Source of the DNA: Jacaranda mimosifolia
Lineage: Eukaryota > Streptophyta > Magnoliopsida > Lamiales > Bignoniaceae
Direction of reading: 5' to 3'
Length of the DNA stretch: 64,000 bases
NCBI GenBank assembly: GCA_018894105.1
Contig: CM032127.1
Coordinates: 32,600,260-32,664,259 of the forward strand
Part shown: piece by piece, positions 23,766-35,790 of the stretch
How the letters are laid out: the number at the start of each line of letters is the position of its first letter
Numbering within the stretch: the stretch's first letter is position 1
The notes under the pieces: model-generated
Told to the model about the DNA's origin: nothing
The model's input: the letters and a program-made list of their open reading frames with translations, nothing else
Databases searched by the model: none
Position numbers and translations under genes: made by a program

Positions 23766-25427
23766 TACAAGGCCAAATCTATTGGCTTGCCGAGCACTAT
23801 TTCCAACAATCTCCCACTTGCCCTAAAGCCAAAGCCCTATGTCTTTGAGACCCATCCTTTTAAGATGACCTTCAAAGACCTTTTGTCCTAGGGGCTTTGT
23901 CAGTGGATCTGCTATATTCTCTTCTAAGGCAACTCTCTCCACTTGGACATCTCCTTTATCAATGATCTCTCGAATCAAATGATATCACCTCAATATGTGC
24001 TTGGATTACTGATGAGATCTAGGCTCCTTAGCTTGTGCTACTGCCCCGGTGTTTTCACAAAAGAAAACAACTGGCTCAGCTATGCTAGGCACTACATTCA
24101 ACTCTTGAATGAAGTTTTCATCCAAACACCTTCCTTTGCAGCTTCAGAAGCTGCAATATATTCTGCCTCTGTGGTCGAGTCGGCCGTAGTTTCTTATTTG
24201 GAACTTTTCCAGCTTACCGCGCCCCTATTGAGGCAAAATATGAATCCAGAAGTGGATTTGAGGTCATCTATATCGGATTGAAAACTTGAATCCGAAAACC
24301 CTTCGAGTTTCAATTCTCCATTGCCGTATACTAAAAACAAATCCTTTGTTCTTCTCACTTGAGGATTGTCTTTACGTCCAGCCAGTGACTTTCATCGGGA
24401 TTGGATTGGAACCTACTCGTAACACTTAGCGAGTGTGCCACATCCGGTCTTGTACATTGAACTGCATACATTATGTTCTCTATAGCAGAGGCATAGGGTG
24501 TTTGGGACATATTTCATTTCTCTTGCTTAGTCTTAGGGGCCATCGACTTTGAGAGACGAATGCCATGCCCCATAGGAAGGAATACTTTGTTGGATTATTC
24601 CATACTAAACCTTTTTAGTATTTTGTCAATGTACGGGGTTTGGGATAGCCTTAGCATCCTTTTTGATCTATTCTATAGATATGTATTCCCAATACGTAGG
24701 ACGCTTCTCCCAAATCCTTCGGGGAGAATTGTGTAGATAACCTTGCTTTAGTGTACTCTAACATTCCAATCTCATTCCCAATGAGAAGGATGTCATCGAC
24801 ATAAAGCACGATAAATAGTACAGAACTCCCACTGGCCTTTTGATATACACAGGGTTCGTATACGGTTTTGACAAAGCTAAACGATTTTACTATTTTGTCA
24901 AAATGCAAATTCCAACTTCGAGACGCTTGTTTAAGCCCATAGATGGACCTTTGGAGTTTGCAAACCATTTGCTCACTCCCTTTGGGTGTGAAACCTTGCA
25001 GTTGCTCCATGTAAATTTCCTCTTCAATGTTTCCATTGAGAAATGCGGTTTTCAAATCCATTTGCCATATCTTATAGTCGTAATATGTGGCTATGACAAG
25101 TAGAACTTGAATTGACTTAGGCATTGCGACGGGAGAGAAGGTTTCGTCGAAGTTAATACCAGGTCTCTGAGTATAACCTTTAGCCACTAGTCACGCCTTA
25201 AAAGTTGTTACTTCTCCATCTACTCCAAGCTTTCGCTTATAGATCCACTTGCAACCAACGGGAACCATTCCCTTTGGTGGATCTACCAAAGTCCATACTT
25301 TGTTTGAGTACATGGAGTCCATTTTGGATCTCATGGCTTCAAGCCAGCGTCCCGAATCTATGTCCAACATAGCTTCCTCATAGGTCCTTGGATTACTATC
25401 CGACTGTCCCGTTTCATGAAGAAATCT
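23766..25427 (-). pseudogene. copia RT and RNase H with LTR tip (copy F)
   Basis: The first 43 bp of an LTR (minus strand, 23,766-23,808) and the polypurine tract are followed upstream by RNase H (24,000-24,600) and RT (24,600-25,427). RT is the best kept in the family: YSNKVWTLVDPPKG, CKWIYKRKLGVDGEVTTFKA, KTAFLNGNIEEEIYMEQ, SIYGLKQASRSWN and the catalytic VLYVDDILLIGN near 24,780-24,820, with both Asp present. A TGA (CGA to TGA) at about 25,188 splits FKA from LVAKGYTQRPG. RNase H has frameshifts. The N-terminal side ends at 25,427 in unrelated inverted gag sequence. Confidence 0.9.
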
Positions 25428-25549
25428 GAAAATGATTAGTCTTATTGAGAAGCTTGGACGACTCGATGTGATTGTCGTCATCATTCGACCAGTTCGTTAT
25501 GAACTTCAACATGTCCAAGGAAGAAGTTACGATTAACGAACTGGTGAAC
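25428..25549 (+). pseudogene. inverted scrap of Angela gag
   Basis: These 122 bp read on the plus strand as gag (MISLIEKLGRLDVIV, then in another frame NFNMSKEEVTINELVN), matching 21,656-21,810 with about 35 bp deleted. It is wedged between copy F (minus) and the SIRE-type element (minus). Confidence 0.82.
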
Positions 25550-26690
25550 ATACTTGCCTCTCCATAGTTCAATTGGGGTTTTGTTCAAGATAGGTGTAAG
25601 GAAAACTCTATTGGACACATAACATGCAGTATTTCGCATCTTCTCTCCAAAATGATTTAGGAAAATTGTTCTCATTAATTATAGTTCTTACCATTTCAAT
25701 TAACACATGATTTTTCCTTTTTATGACACCATTTTGTTGTAGGGTTCTAAGTACAGAGAAGTTATGAATGTAACCCATGTGATCACAAGAAAATATAAAG
25801 TTATGCTCATCAAATTCAGTACTGTGATCACTTCTAATCTTGCAAATGAAATAATCTTTTTCATTTTGTAACTCTTAGTAAGAGGTGTGAAAGTATCCAA
25901 TGCAACATTCTTGTTGGTAAGAAATGTTACCCATATATATCTAAAATAATCAAAAGCATACTTTTTACCTATAATAGTGCTTTTCATCATTCGACTAAAA
26001 AGGCCAAGATGTAGTAATTCCAATGAGCAAGAAGTAGTTACCATGTTCTCTGCTTTGAGCGAAGACTTTGTCTGCTTTCCTTTCTAACGTGTGTTACATA
26101 ATTTGTCTTTCATGAATCTGAGCTTAGGAACTCCCTTGACAAGATTTTATCTTAAACGTTTGGAGACGAGTTCCATGATGACATGTCCAAGTCTCACGTG
26201 CCATGTCTAGCTTGAGTCTTCTGTTGCTACTAGACACTTAATATTTTGATTTGAAAGGTTATCACAGTATGCATAGAATGAAGCACAGTAAAGATAGGTT
26301 TCTTATCTTTCAAAAAAATGCACTTTTGTAGTTTTCTGTTAATGCAACAGCCAATATCTAATAGTTGACTTGTACTGAATAAGTTATGCTTCAATCTTTC
26401 AACTAGTCATACATAGTTGATAACTCTAGATGAGTCTTTTTCAACTTTTTCAATTTCGACAATTTTTTCTTTGGTATTGTCATTAAAAGTGATATGTCTT
26501 AGGTTTGCTCTATTGATCTCTAAGAACTTAGTTAGATCACCCATCATGTGTCTAGAGGCACCATTATCTAGGAACCATTTGTTTTTAGTCTTGAAGCATC
26601 CTGAAAAATCCTACATTTTAAGAGTCGTTTTCAAGTTTAGGTACCCATGTACTCTTCGGGCCCTTGAGGCTTAATCAACATAGATTTTGT
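25550..26690 (-). pseudogene. SIRE-type protease and integrase remnants
   Basis: Near 26,520-26,600 the minus strand reads KNKWFLDNGASRHMMGD, the copia protease entry with DNG in place of the catalytic DSG. It continues with FLEINRANLRHITFND and HNLFSTSQLLDIG. Integrase core fragments lie at 25,740-26,044 (GKKYAFDYFRYIWVTFLTNK) and 25,550-25,700 (NENNFPKSFW, CYVSNRVFLTPILNKTPIELWRGK). Parts between them are deleted or out of frame. At 25,550 the sequence passes into Angela gag. Confidence 0.8.
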
Positions 26691-28400
26691 AGTCCATTCA
26701 CAATTGGCATTTTGCCCTCAATTTCTTAACTAAACATTACTTATTCGTGTGAACAGTTTTTTCATAATTGAAACAAGTAATGTGAGATCATGAAGACTTT
26801 TCTTAAAACTTCCATATTAGCCAATTCTAGATTTACTTAAATAAACATTTTGTATACCAAGCAATTTATTCAAGTTGTCTCTTCTTGTAGTAAACTTTTC
26901 AAGATTCTTTTCCAATTCATGAATTTTTCAAGAAGAGATTTTCTTCCTCAAGAGCTTTACAATCGCAATAATTTTGTCTTTCAAAGAAAGTTTTTCTTTT
27001 TGAAGAGTTTCAATCTTAGCATCAGCAGTAGTTAAAGATAGTATTAAATCACTAATTTGATCCTTTAGAGAAAGGTTCTTTGTTTGAATAAATTCTACCT
27101 CGATTTCAAAAGCATCAAGAGAAAGCATTAATTCAGTTACTCTTTTCCCAGAAACTTTGTTTTCAGTAGAAAGAACTTTAATGTTTTTCTTCAAGAAATC
27201 ATTTTTTGTAGCAAGTCACTTTAAATCCTTTTTGTATTCTTTAGCAGTATGAAATTTATTCTCAAAATCCTCATTATAATTACTATCATATTCAAACTTA
27301 GAATCAGAGTGTACCCCAATGTGTGCCATAACGTAAAGGTTTACAAATTCGTTGTCGGATCCTTCCTTATCTAATTCTTCTTCATCATCGTCCCAAATAG
27401 TTGCCATAGTTTCATGTTGCTTCTTTTTTCAGAAGCTTTATTTAACTTAAGGCATTTTGGGCTAACATGTCCAAGCTTGTGTCAACCATAACAAACAACT
27501 TGTTTTGATGATTCTAGTTGATTTTTTCCTTTCTTCTAAGCTTGTATCCTTCCACCCTTTTGGAAATGTCTCTTTCTTCTGTTGAGGAATTTTATCTCCC
27601 AGTGATGGGATAATTTTTTTTCTCATTTTCATCATGAACATTAGTTTTTTGTTCTTCAGATTGATCCTCATTTTCTTGAATGTAATGTTTCTCTTTGTTT
27701 TGCTTTTAGCAAGTTGCTCCTCATTTAGAATCGTCATTTCATGTGATGTCAATGACTAATGTGTTAAGCCATACTCATCGTGGTGAGATCTTTTGCTTCT
27801 TGAATCGCTGTAAATTTAGGAGTCTATTCCGTAGGTAGAGTTATCAAGATTTTTCTCACTTTTTCTTCTTAAGAAAACACTTTTCCATGAGTGTTGAGGG
27901 GATTGATAATTCTAGAAATCTCAAATCCATTTTCTTGATGTTTCATCTAGTTTCATCATAAACATCTCATAGTGATGTACAAAGATGGTAATTCTTTCAA
28001 CGAGAACTTGAATCATGCCTTCATGAGTGACTTGCAGCAAGTCCCACATTTCCTTAGCATTTTCACATGAACTAACTCTGTTGTATTCTTTCTAGTAAGA
28101 GAGTACACATCGATATTCTTAGCCCTGGCATTTATAGAAATTTATATCTTATATTCGACATTGTATTTTATCTATGCTATGTTACGTTTGCCATTTTCAT
28201 CTTTCTTGGCTAGTATGTCATCTTTCTTGGCTAGTAAGAAAAAACCTCTTGTAATCATCCAAAAATCACAATATTGAGATATGCTATACTTCTGCATCCT
28301 TTTCTTCCAGCTGGAATAGTCTGTTCCACTGATTAAACATGGCCTGTTTTGAGATAATCTCTTAATGTGGAATTCTATGGTGTACATGGGTGATCTTTCA
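26691..28400 (-). pseudogene. SIRE-type gag with coiled coil; zinc knuckle hit by a stop
   Basis: The N-terminus near 28,290-28,345 reads NRPCLISGTDYSSWKKRMQ, the usual opening of SIRE gag. A basic/acidic middle follows (27,462-27,752). The zinc knuckle at 27,452-27,493 reads CYG-stop-HKLGHVSPKC: the second Cys codon has become TGA (27,482-27,484) while the other three ligands remain. Then come the acidic MATIWDDDEEELDKEGSD segment (about 27,350-27,407) and a leucine-rich coiled coil (26,928-27,194). Stops and frameshifts separate all parts. Confidence 0.82.
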
Positions 28401-28434
28401 CTTAGGTTGTTAAACCTTTATACAGAGTGAACCT

Positions 28435-28446
28435 AATCTTATACCA
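28435..28446 (-). other. primer-binding site of the SIRE-type element
   Basis: The minus strand reads TGGTATAAGATT, a decayed TGGTATCAGAGC (initiator Met-tRNA type). It lies two bases after the LTR end ACCACA. Confidence 0.65.
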
Positions 28447-28448
28447 AT

Positions 28449-29951
28449 TGTGGTACATAGTTGAGTATAAGAGGGGGTGATTATGCTTTTTCAACTTTTT
28501 ATACATAACAGAATATCTTAGGAATATTTGCTTCATGATCTTGTTGATTTGATACTTGCAATATTTAAACAAATTATTGATTAGTAAGCAGTGTTGTGAG
28601 CAATAGGCAATGCAATAATCGATAAGTAAAGAGTATAGTTTGGAATAAAGCAAGTAAAGAATGCAAAGATTTGGAGAGCTTTGAGATTAATTGATTCTAC
28701 TGCTCTACCTAAGCTTTGCAATTTAGGATTCTTTTTTCACTATACCTATTTCTTACAAGATAAAATCAAATCTATTAGGAAGATTTTTTCGGGAGCAATC
28801 TTGAACCAATTTTTTATGGGCGCAATTCTAACCTAAATTTTTACAAATGCAATCCTAACTCAGTCCTTTATGGTATAGAAGGACCCAACCTGGATTTTAC
28901 AAATTCAGTCAAAAACCTTGGTTCTTTAAGATACTAAAGAATCGAACTTTGACTTTTGTAGGCTCAGTCAAAACCTCAGACCTTTATGGTATATAAGGAT
29001 CAAAAATTGACTTTTATGGCTATAGTAAAAAATCTAACCTTTTATATGGCTGAGGTTGAATGAGTAATGGGTGCTTCACAAGGAAACAAAGTCCTTCGAC
29101 ACTACAAATTTTTACGAGATTAAGTTCAAGTCCAACTCTCATGGATCATGTCTAACCAATACTATATGTTTCCCAAGGAAACAAATTCCTTCAGCACCCA
29201 AACTTTATCGCTTAGTCTTAACTGTAGATCAATGCTTTCCAAGAAAAGGAATTCTTTCAGCACTACGATTTTAATGATAAGTCTAACCTTACAAGATGAG
29301 TACAGAAAGTAGTATCAGTAAGCTTACACAAAGCTTGTATAACTATTTAAGCTCGGCTCTCAATCTATACAAAGACAAAAATAGAGTTTAAGCGCATAAA
29401 ATTGAAAGTGTTCTTGAATATTCTTGAGAGAACTTGAAATGATGAAATTGCAAGCTTGAATAATTCTTCAGCTCTCTTCCTTTTTATTTGAAGTCCACCT
29501 TGAATTATTTATTGGTCAATTAGCCGTTTATCAATGTTACTCACAAATATGGAGTTGTTCCAAGCTTCATTTTCTGGTTTAATAGACCCTACTCCCCAAG
29601 TTTTGACTTCCTATGTCTTTTATTTTCATGCAAGGATGTTGTTATTACAAAATGTGTTTTTAGGAGTAGATTTCAACATTAAATTCGAATTTGAAAATTG
29701 GTTGTTGGAGTTTTTAAGTCATTTTGGCAGGAAAATATGATCATTCCTATGGCCTTATCCACAAGCACTATGTGATTGCTTCTCATTGACAAGAAATCAT
29801 TTCTTCGTTCAATTTTTTTCTTTTGAAATTAGATCAAATATTAATTATTGCTTGATCCTTTGCATCTAAGAAAGATTCCTTCTTGCAAAATCATTAGTAC
29901 CAAAGGTTGACTTGTTATCATCAAAACTAGAGTTGGATCAAAAGGTCAACA
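28449..29951 (-). repeat. 5' LTR of the SIRE-type element
   Basis: The 1503-bp LTR starts TGTTGACCTTTTGATCC at 29,951 and ends TACCACA at 28,449, giving TG..CA ends. The AGTTTTGATGATAACAA block just inside the start is typical of SIRE-type LTRs. Between 28,750 and 29,280 it holds loose internal repeats, including TCCTTTATGGTATAGAAGGA at 28,864 and a near copy at 28,980. The matching 3' LTR is absent, so target duplications cannot be checked. Confidence 0.72.
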
Positions 29952-31830
29952 ATATCCCTTCCATTGCCTACATCTACTGTGTCATCTTCACCATAGCCAC
30001 CATTGCCCATTATCATTGAACTGTCTACACTATGCCAACCACCTAATTTAGTTTCCCAATTACCTTTGATTGTGCCACTTGACACCGCAACATCATCTAC
30101 ATTGTCCTTACCAAATATAGGACTCTTACTGTCTCATCCTATGTACACGATCATGCCTTCTTTAAGAAATCGAGGTTTGTTACTTTTTATTGATATTACG
30201 GATTCTAATAGTGTTGCTATTACTTTTCCATAGGGAACTATTGCATCTCCATTACCACATTGCAATCATCCTATGGTGACTCGCTCTTAGACAATGTTAT
30301 TAAAACCTAAATAGCCATTGTCTAGTGTTGCTATTGTTAATGAAGATGCTAAAGAAAGTACTTATTCTCAAGCTACAAAACTTTCACATTGGCGTCAAGC
30401 AATGGATGTTGAATATAGTGCTTTACGTGCAAATAAGACTTGGCAACTTGTACTTCCTATTGAAGCAAGCAATATAATCACTTGTAAATGGATATTTAAA
30501 ACCAAGAGGAATCTAGATGGCATAGTAAAGCATTACAAAGCATGTTTGATGGCCAAAGTTATCATCAACAACTAGGTATTGATTTTGATGATACTTTTAA
30601 CTCAGTTATGAAACTTGCTACTCATCCGTCTTTTGTTATTTATTGTCTCTTGCACATAATTGGTCGGTTACATCAGATAGGTTGTTTGCATTTTCCAACC
30701 AATTAGTTTTATTGATCTAGATAAGCCAAATTATATGTCGACCTCACAAGTCAATTTATAGACTCAAGTAGGCTCCGAGGATGTGAAACAAATGTCTCAC
30801 TAGTGCATTTTGTGCTTAGGGCTTTGTTACTTCCAAAATCGATTCTTTCTTATATTATCTCAGTATAGATTTATTTCAATTATTTTATTTAGTTTAAGTT
30901 GAAGACATTCTAGTTATGGGTTCAAATTCCAGCTTGGTTGGACAGTTGATTTGTTACTTGTAGTAAAAGTTTGCAGTTTGCAATTTAGGCTGTTTGTCTT
31001 TCTTTTTTGGGTATTGAAGTTACTTGACGACAAAATGGCCTCTTCTTGACACAAAATAAATATAATAAGGACATCCTTTGCAAAACCTGAATGGAATCTT
31101 GCAGTATAATTTTGACTTATGCATATGTATATAGAAGCTATTGACTTCTTCTGGTACAACCTTTCATGATCAAACCTTGTATCGACAAGTTGTTGATAGT
31201 CTCCAATATCTATCTCACTTTAACCAGGCTCAATATTGCCCATGCAATTAACAAAGTTTCACAATTTATGCATAATCTTACTGAGGATCGCTAGTCTGTT
31301 GTCAAAAACATCTTGCATTATCTCAAGACAACATCTCCCAGGGATTATTTGTTTTAAAGGCTTCTTTGCGTCACCTTCATTATTTTTCCAATTCTGATTG
31401 GATGGGTCAGTTGATGATAAGAAAGCTACTATAGGCTTTGTAATGTACCTTGGTGACAATTGATTTCTTGAGTTTCTCAAAAGTAGCATTTTGTTTCTAG
31501 GTCCACCATAAAGGTTGAACATCATGCTCTTGCTACCGCCACTTCTTAGCTAATCTAGCTTGAAGAGTTACTACATCAGATTGGTTTTCCATCGCCACCT
31601 CCACCAGTTTTATCGTGTGATAATTTCAGTGCAACTTACCTCACTGCTAATCTAACTTCCCATTCTTGAACTAAATTCATGGAGATTTATTTCATTTTGT
31701 GCGAGAGCGAATTAAGAACAAGGAATTGATTGCGTGATACATCAACTTCCATGACCAAATTGTCGATATATTCACTAAGCTCTACTTAAGTTTCATTTTC
31801 AAGAGCTTTTTGATAAGTTAACTGTGCTAG
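29952..31830 (+). pseudogene. third copia lineage: RT and RNase H remnant
   Basis: A very old plus-strand pol tail. HPMVTRS (about 30,274) precedes RT: HWRQAMDVEYSALRANKTW and CKWIFKTKRNLDG (30,385-30,520), IYRLKQAPRMWN near 30,750, and a decayed active site VEDILVMGSN for YVDD near 30,900. Then come FFLGIEVT, LYRQVVDSLQYL (31,170) and RNase H remnants near 31,340-31,790, including LHYLKTTSPRDYL and FHFVRER-like text. Stops and shifts are frequent. Gag and integrase are absent. The left end abuts the SIRE-type LTR, which probably inserted into this older copy. Confidence 0.78.
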
Positions 31831-32788
31831 TTGGCTTAACTCAACTTGTGGGGTAATGTAAGAGAGACAATAAATCAGTATAGATAAGTTCATTTGCAAA
31901 AAGGTCCTTGTATATAATGATATCTTGCATAGGAAAAGTTCTTATTGTATTATGACATCTTGTATAGACCTCATGTATAAATTTCTTGTTAATGTGAAAA
32001 TCAAGGCAGATTATTTTCACACCTAATAGGCCTTGCTTCAAAAAGTGATCATAATCGTAAATATGCAATTCTTATATATTAAGGTGTTTTCACCAGCTTT
32101 CAAAAGTGATTTTTGACTTTTAGCATTAGAAGAATATTTTGCTAAAATATCATCAATGTTAATTTATGCTTTGGCAACGGGTTTAAAAAACAAAAATAAG
32201 TGAAAGTTTTTAACAAATTTATGATCTTCCAATACATATTAAAATTTTTTTGTCCAACTGTATTCTACCACCACCATCCAACTCATTCACCCCACAACCA
32301 CCCACCCACAAGGGCTACGTACAAAACAAGTATACACGGGGGCCGCATAACTAAAAAACCGAAAGGATGGGTGGGGGAGGGGGAGGGGGAGTTAGTTAAG
32401 AAAAAGAAGAAGAAATGATGAAAAGAAGAAAAAGAAAGGAGAAAGAAGAAGAGAGTGGAAAAAGAATTCAGCAGAAGGCTAAATTAATATTTTTTTTCAC
32501 GTGACTCCTAATAAATATTCTCATTTCATATTTTTTTTGTCACTTTTCTAATAAATTATCAATAATCCTTCCCCTGAATATTTGACTAACAATATCTATA
32601 ATTAATCACTTGTAAAAAGTATAAATATGTAGAAGTACCCACACTTCAAGAAGACAGTGGACTGAAAGATTTAAAGCTTGATATAAATGCTTAGAATAAT
32701 CAAGTGTAATGAAATGCATAAGCATCAGTATCATCATCAATTTATCAAGTAAATCTGGAATGAAGAAAAATATTTGTTAGTGGAGATG
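31831..32788. other. intergenic stretch downstream of SKL2, with G-rich run
   Basis: No gene is seen. AT-rich sequence contains a C/A-rich run (32,265-32,315), a G-rich run GGGTGGGGGAGGGGGAGGGG at 32,369-32,389 and purine-rich sequence to 32,460. The last few hundred bases before 32,789 would hold the SKL2 3' untranslated region. The 72-codon frame over the simple sequence is chance. Confidence 0.6.
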
Positions 32789-33476
32789 CTAGTAGCTTGC
32801 CCAGTGTTCTAATGGAGGGGTCCTAGATGCATCATCAGCTCCAGTTGATGGATCCCATCCAGGAGGTTTGATATCAGGCCAATCCCCTCGGCATCCCATT
32901 CTTATATACAAACTTTTTCTACCTTCAAAACAGTACTAAACTTATATCAGACAATTCATAAGCAATTGCATTCCCTCAGCTTAGATCAGTATTAAATGTA
33001 TATACAACTAGAGGAACCTTTTTTTTTTCCTTAAACCAGAAAAATAGTGTACTATGTTTCAATTAATGATCCATGGTATCAAGAATGAAATGAAATTGAA
33101 AATAAGGACAACTGGGAAAGTAAAGATTGAGAGATAATGAAATTATAAGTTCAATAATAGCACCTGGAAGATTTCTATCGGATAAAACTAAATGTTTGAG
33201 AGCACTGAGCGAAGCTTGAGCCACAATTTTGGAGTAAGTAGGGTCCCAACCTCCAAGCTTTACTACTACTTCTGCATTAGTGTAACCGTGTAAACCATCT
33301 TGAATATTCTTCTTGGCCTTTTCTTTTGCTGACTCTTCATCTGATATCATAATTATTAACAAAAACAAACTCAGCAGGAGTGTTGCATGTGTGTTTTCAT
33401 ATATATGTTGCATATTTGAACAGACAAAAGTAAAGAAATTGCTATCTTTAACACACAAACTTCATCACTGTATGGA

Positions 33477-33767
33477 TGTTAAATATTTACTTCAGGACTG
33501 CAGTGTGTCTATTTGTCTATATTGTTTTAAGTATTAAAATGTGTTGTCCTAGTGTTTAGGGAGTGGTTAGTTATGACATGCAGTTTATCATGTCGAATAA
33601 TTTACTTTTAGTTTTTTCCATGTATTTTTAAATGTAAAGTTAATGAACCTAATAGATGATTTTCCTGTTGTTGCATTTGTAACTTTCTTCACATCAAGTT
33701 CAAATATATTTCTTCTTTCACATACAAGCAATCTTTGATTCTCGGTTTTTCACCTTTAAAACCAACA
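33477..33767 (+). repeat. 5' LTR of intronic copia element
   Basis: This 291-bp LTR has TG..CA ends and is preceded by the target duplication ATGGA. It lacks a 14-bp stretch (TTTCTTTCAGTTTT-like) present in the 3' LTR, and one T. Confidence 0.94.
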
Positions 33768-33768
33768 A

Positions 33769-33783
33769 TTGGCATCAGAGCCC
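33769..33783 (+). other. primer-binding site of intronic copia element
   Basis: TTGGCATCAGAGCCC lies one base after the LTR end. It is one base off TGGTATCAGAGC, the initiator methionine tRNA site of plant copia elements. Confidence 0.82.
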
Positions 33784-33813
33784 TCTTCTTAAGGGATCTG
33801 TGAGTGAAATCAA

Positions 33814-35790
33814 ATGGATGTAGAGACTAGTTTCTCACCAATAGCTCATCCTGTCTTCGATAGAGAAAACTACCATCTTTAGGCAGTAAAAATGGAGACC
33901 TACTTTGAGGCCTTGGATCTTTGGGAAGCCGTAGAAGAGGATTATGAAGTCCTTCCGCTGCTAGGCAATCCCAGGATAGCACAGATTAAAAATCACAAGG
34001 AAAGAAAAACTAGAAAATCAAAGGCCAACGCATGTTTGTTTGATGCAGTTTCAACAACTATTTTGACAAGAGTTATGTCGCTCAAAACAGCAAAATCCAT
34101 TTGGGATTACCTGAAGGGAGAGTATGCTGGAGATGAAAGGATAAAAGGCATGCAAGTGCTAAATTTAATCGGGAAATTTAAGTTGCAAAAGATGAAAGAA
34201 TTAGAGACAATTAAAGAGTATTCAAACAGGTTGCTCAATATTGTTAACAAGGTACGGTTGCTCAGCACTGAATTTTTTGATTCTAGAATTGTTGAAAAAA
34301 TTCTTGTGACTGTACCTGAAAGATATGAAGCATCAATAACAACTTTAGAGAACACGAAGGATTTGTCCAAGATTACCTTGGTAGAACTGTTAATTGCTTT
34401 GCAAGCTCCAGAGCAAAGAAAGCTCATGAGATTAGATGAATTATTGAAGGAGCCTTGCCAGCCAAGCACCAAGATGGTGGAAAGAACAGAAAGAAGAAAA
34501 ACTATAAGAAAAATCCATCATCAAGTAGTGAAAGTGCTACATACAACCAAACCCGTAGAAGATCAAAGGGAAACTATCCTCCTTGTCAACATTGTGGTAA
34601 AAAAGGTCATCCACCATTCAGATGTTGGTGGAGACCAGATGCAAAGTGCAGCAAGTGTAATCAGCTTGGACATGAAGCTATAGTCAGCAAAAATAAGTTT
34701 CCAAGACATGAAGCAAATGCCCAAGTTGTTGATGAAGATGAAGAAGATCAGCTCTTTATTGCAACATGTTTCTCAACAAGGAGTTCTTCAGAATGTTGGT
34801 TGATTGACAACGGATGTACAAATCATATGACTTATGACAAGGATCTCTTCAAGGAACTAAAGCCCACTGGAATCACAAAAGTCGGGATTAGAAATGGTGG
34901 CTACATTCTTGTAAAAGGAAAAGTGACCATATCAATCACAACAAGCTCAGGCACAAAGACGATTTCAAATGTTCTTTATGTGCCTGATATCGACCAGAAT
35001 TTGCTAAGTGTAGGTCAGTTAATAGAAAAAGGATTCAAAGTGTCCTTAGAAGACTTTTACTGTCTTATCTATGATGTTACTGGACAAGAAATTTTAAGAA
35101 TTAAAATGAGAGGTAAAAGCTTCTCATTTGATCCAACAGAAGAGGAGCACACAACGTATTCCAGTGAAGCCAATATCACAGAAATCTGGCACAAGAGGCT
35201 CGGTCATTGTCATCTTCAAGGGATGTTGAAAATAAAGAAGAAGGATATGATAAAAGGCCTACTGGTTCTTGCTGATTATTTGCCAAATTGTAATGCTTGT
35301 CAATTTGGTAAACAAAATAGGAACCTATTCTCTCAATCAACTTGGAAGGCCTCACAAAAGCTGCAACTAATTCACACAGATGTGGTAGGACCTCAAAGAA
35401 CACCTTCAATACAAGGTAGTCTTTATTATGTTATTTTCATTGATGATTTTACACGAATGTGCTGGATTTTTTTCTTGAAGTTCAAATCAGAAGTGGCTGG
35501 GGTATTTTGGAAGTTCAAGAAACTGGTGGAAAACCAAAGTGGCTTCAAAATACAAACTCTAAGGTTAAATAATGGGAAAGAATACACCTCCAGAGAATTC
35601 AATTTGTTTCGTGAGGAAACAGGTGTTGAACACCAACTCACTGCTCCTTACACTCCCCAACAAAATGGAGTTTGTGAAAGGAGGAACAGATACATAATGG
35701 AAATGACCAGATGTTTGTTGTATGAAAAGGAGTTGCCCAAAAACTTTTGGGCAGAGGCAGCTAACACAACAGTATTTCTACAAAATTGAT
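33814..35790 (+). pseudogene. gag-protease-integrase of intronic copia element
   Basis: The frame opens at ATG 33,814 and meets a TAG at 33,880 (Trp expected, HLW-AVKMETYFEALDLW). Gag then runs to a 1-nt shift near 34,445 and continues in another frame: one good zinc knuckle CQHCGKKGHPPFRC (about 34,580) and a second, CSKCNQLGHEAIVS, whose last Cys is Ser. The protease motif is WLIDNGCTNHMT (DSG to DNG). Integrase has WHKRLGH..CNACQFGK, first Asp (IHTDVVGP), NNGKEYTS where the second Asp is Asn, and Glu in NGVCERRNR. A TGA at about 35,787 ends the frame. The element cannot have made a working integrase from this copy. Confidence 0.92.

Larger units (their letters stand above)
25550..29951 (-). 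mobile_element. SIRE-type Ty1/copia element (3'-truncated)
   Basis: Minus-strand order is LTR (29,951-28,449), primer-binding site, gag, protease, integrase, cut at 25,550 in the integrase C-terminal part. Family marks are a gag with an acidic/coiled-coil C-terminal region (26,928-27,407), a single CYG-type zinc knuckle, and integrase wording (VSNRV..TPILNKTPIELW). These fit the SIRE/Maximus lineage. RT, RNase H, any envelope-like frame and the 3' LTR are missing. All frames are broken. Confidence 0.82.

Noticed and set aside
26928..27194. Coiled-coil protein as a host gene
   Set aside because: It sits in order between the gag zinc knuckle and protease of the SIRE-type element, where such elements carry a coiled coil.
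32200..32418. Open frame of 72 codons, His/Pro/Lys-rich
   Set aside because: It is translation of C/A-rich and G-rich simple sequence.
33063..33458. Single-exon gene of 131 codons on the minus strand
   Set aside because: Only 33,340-33,164 is coding; it is exon 7 of SKL2 and the rest of the frame reads into introns.
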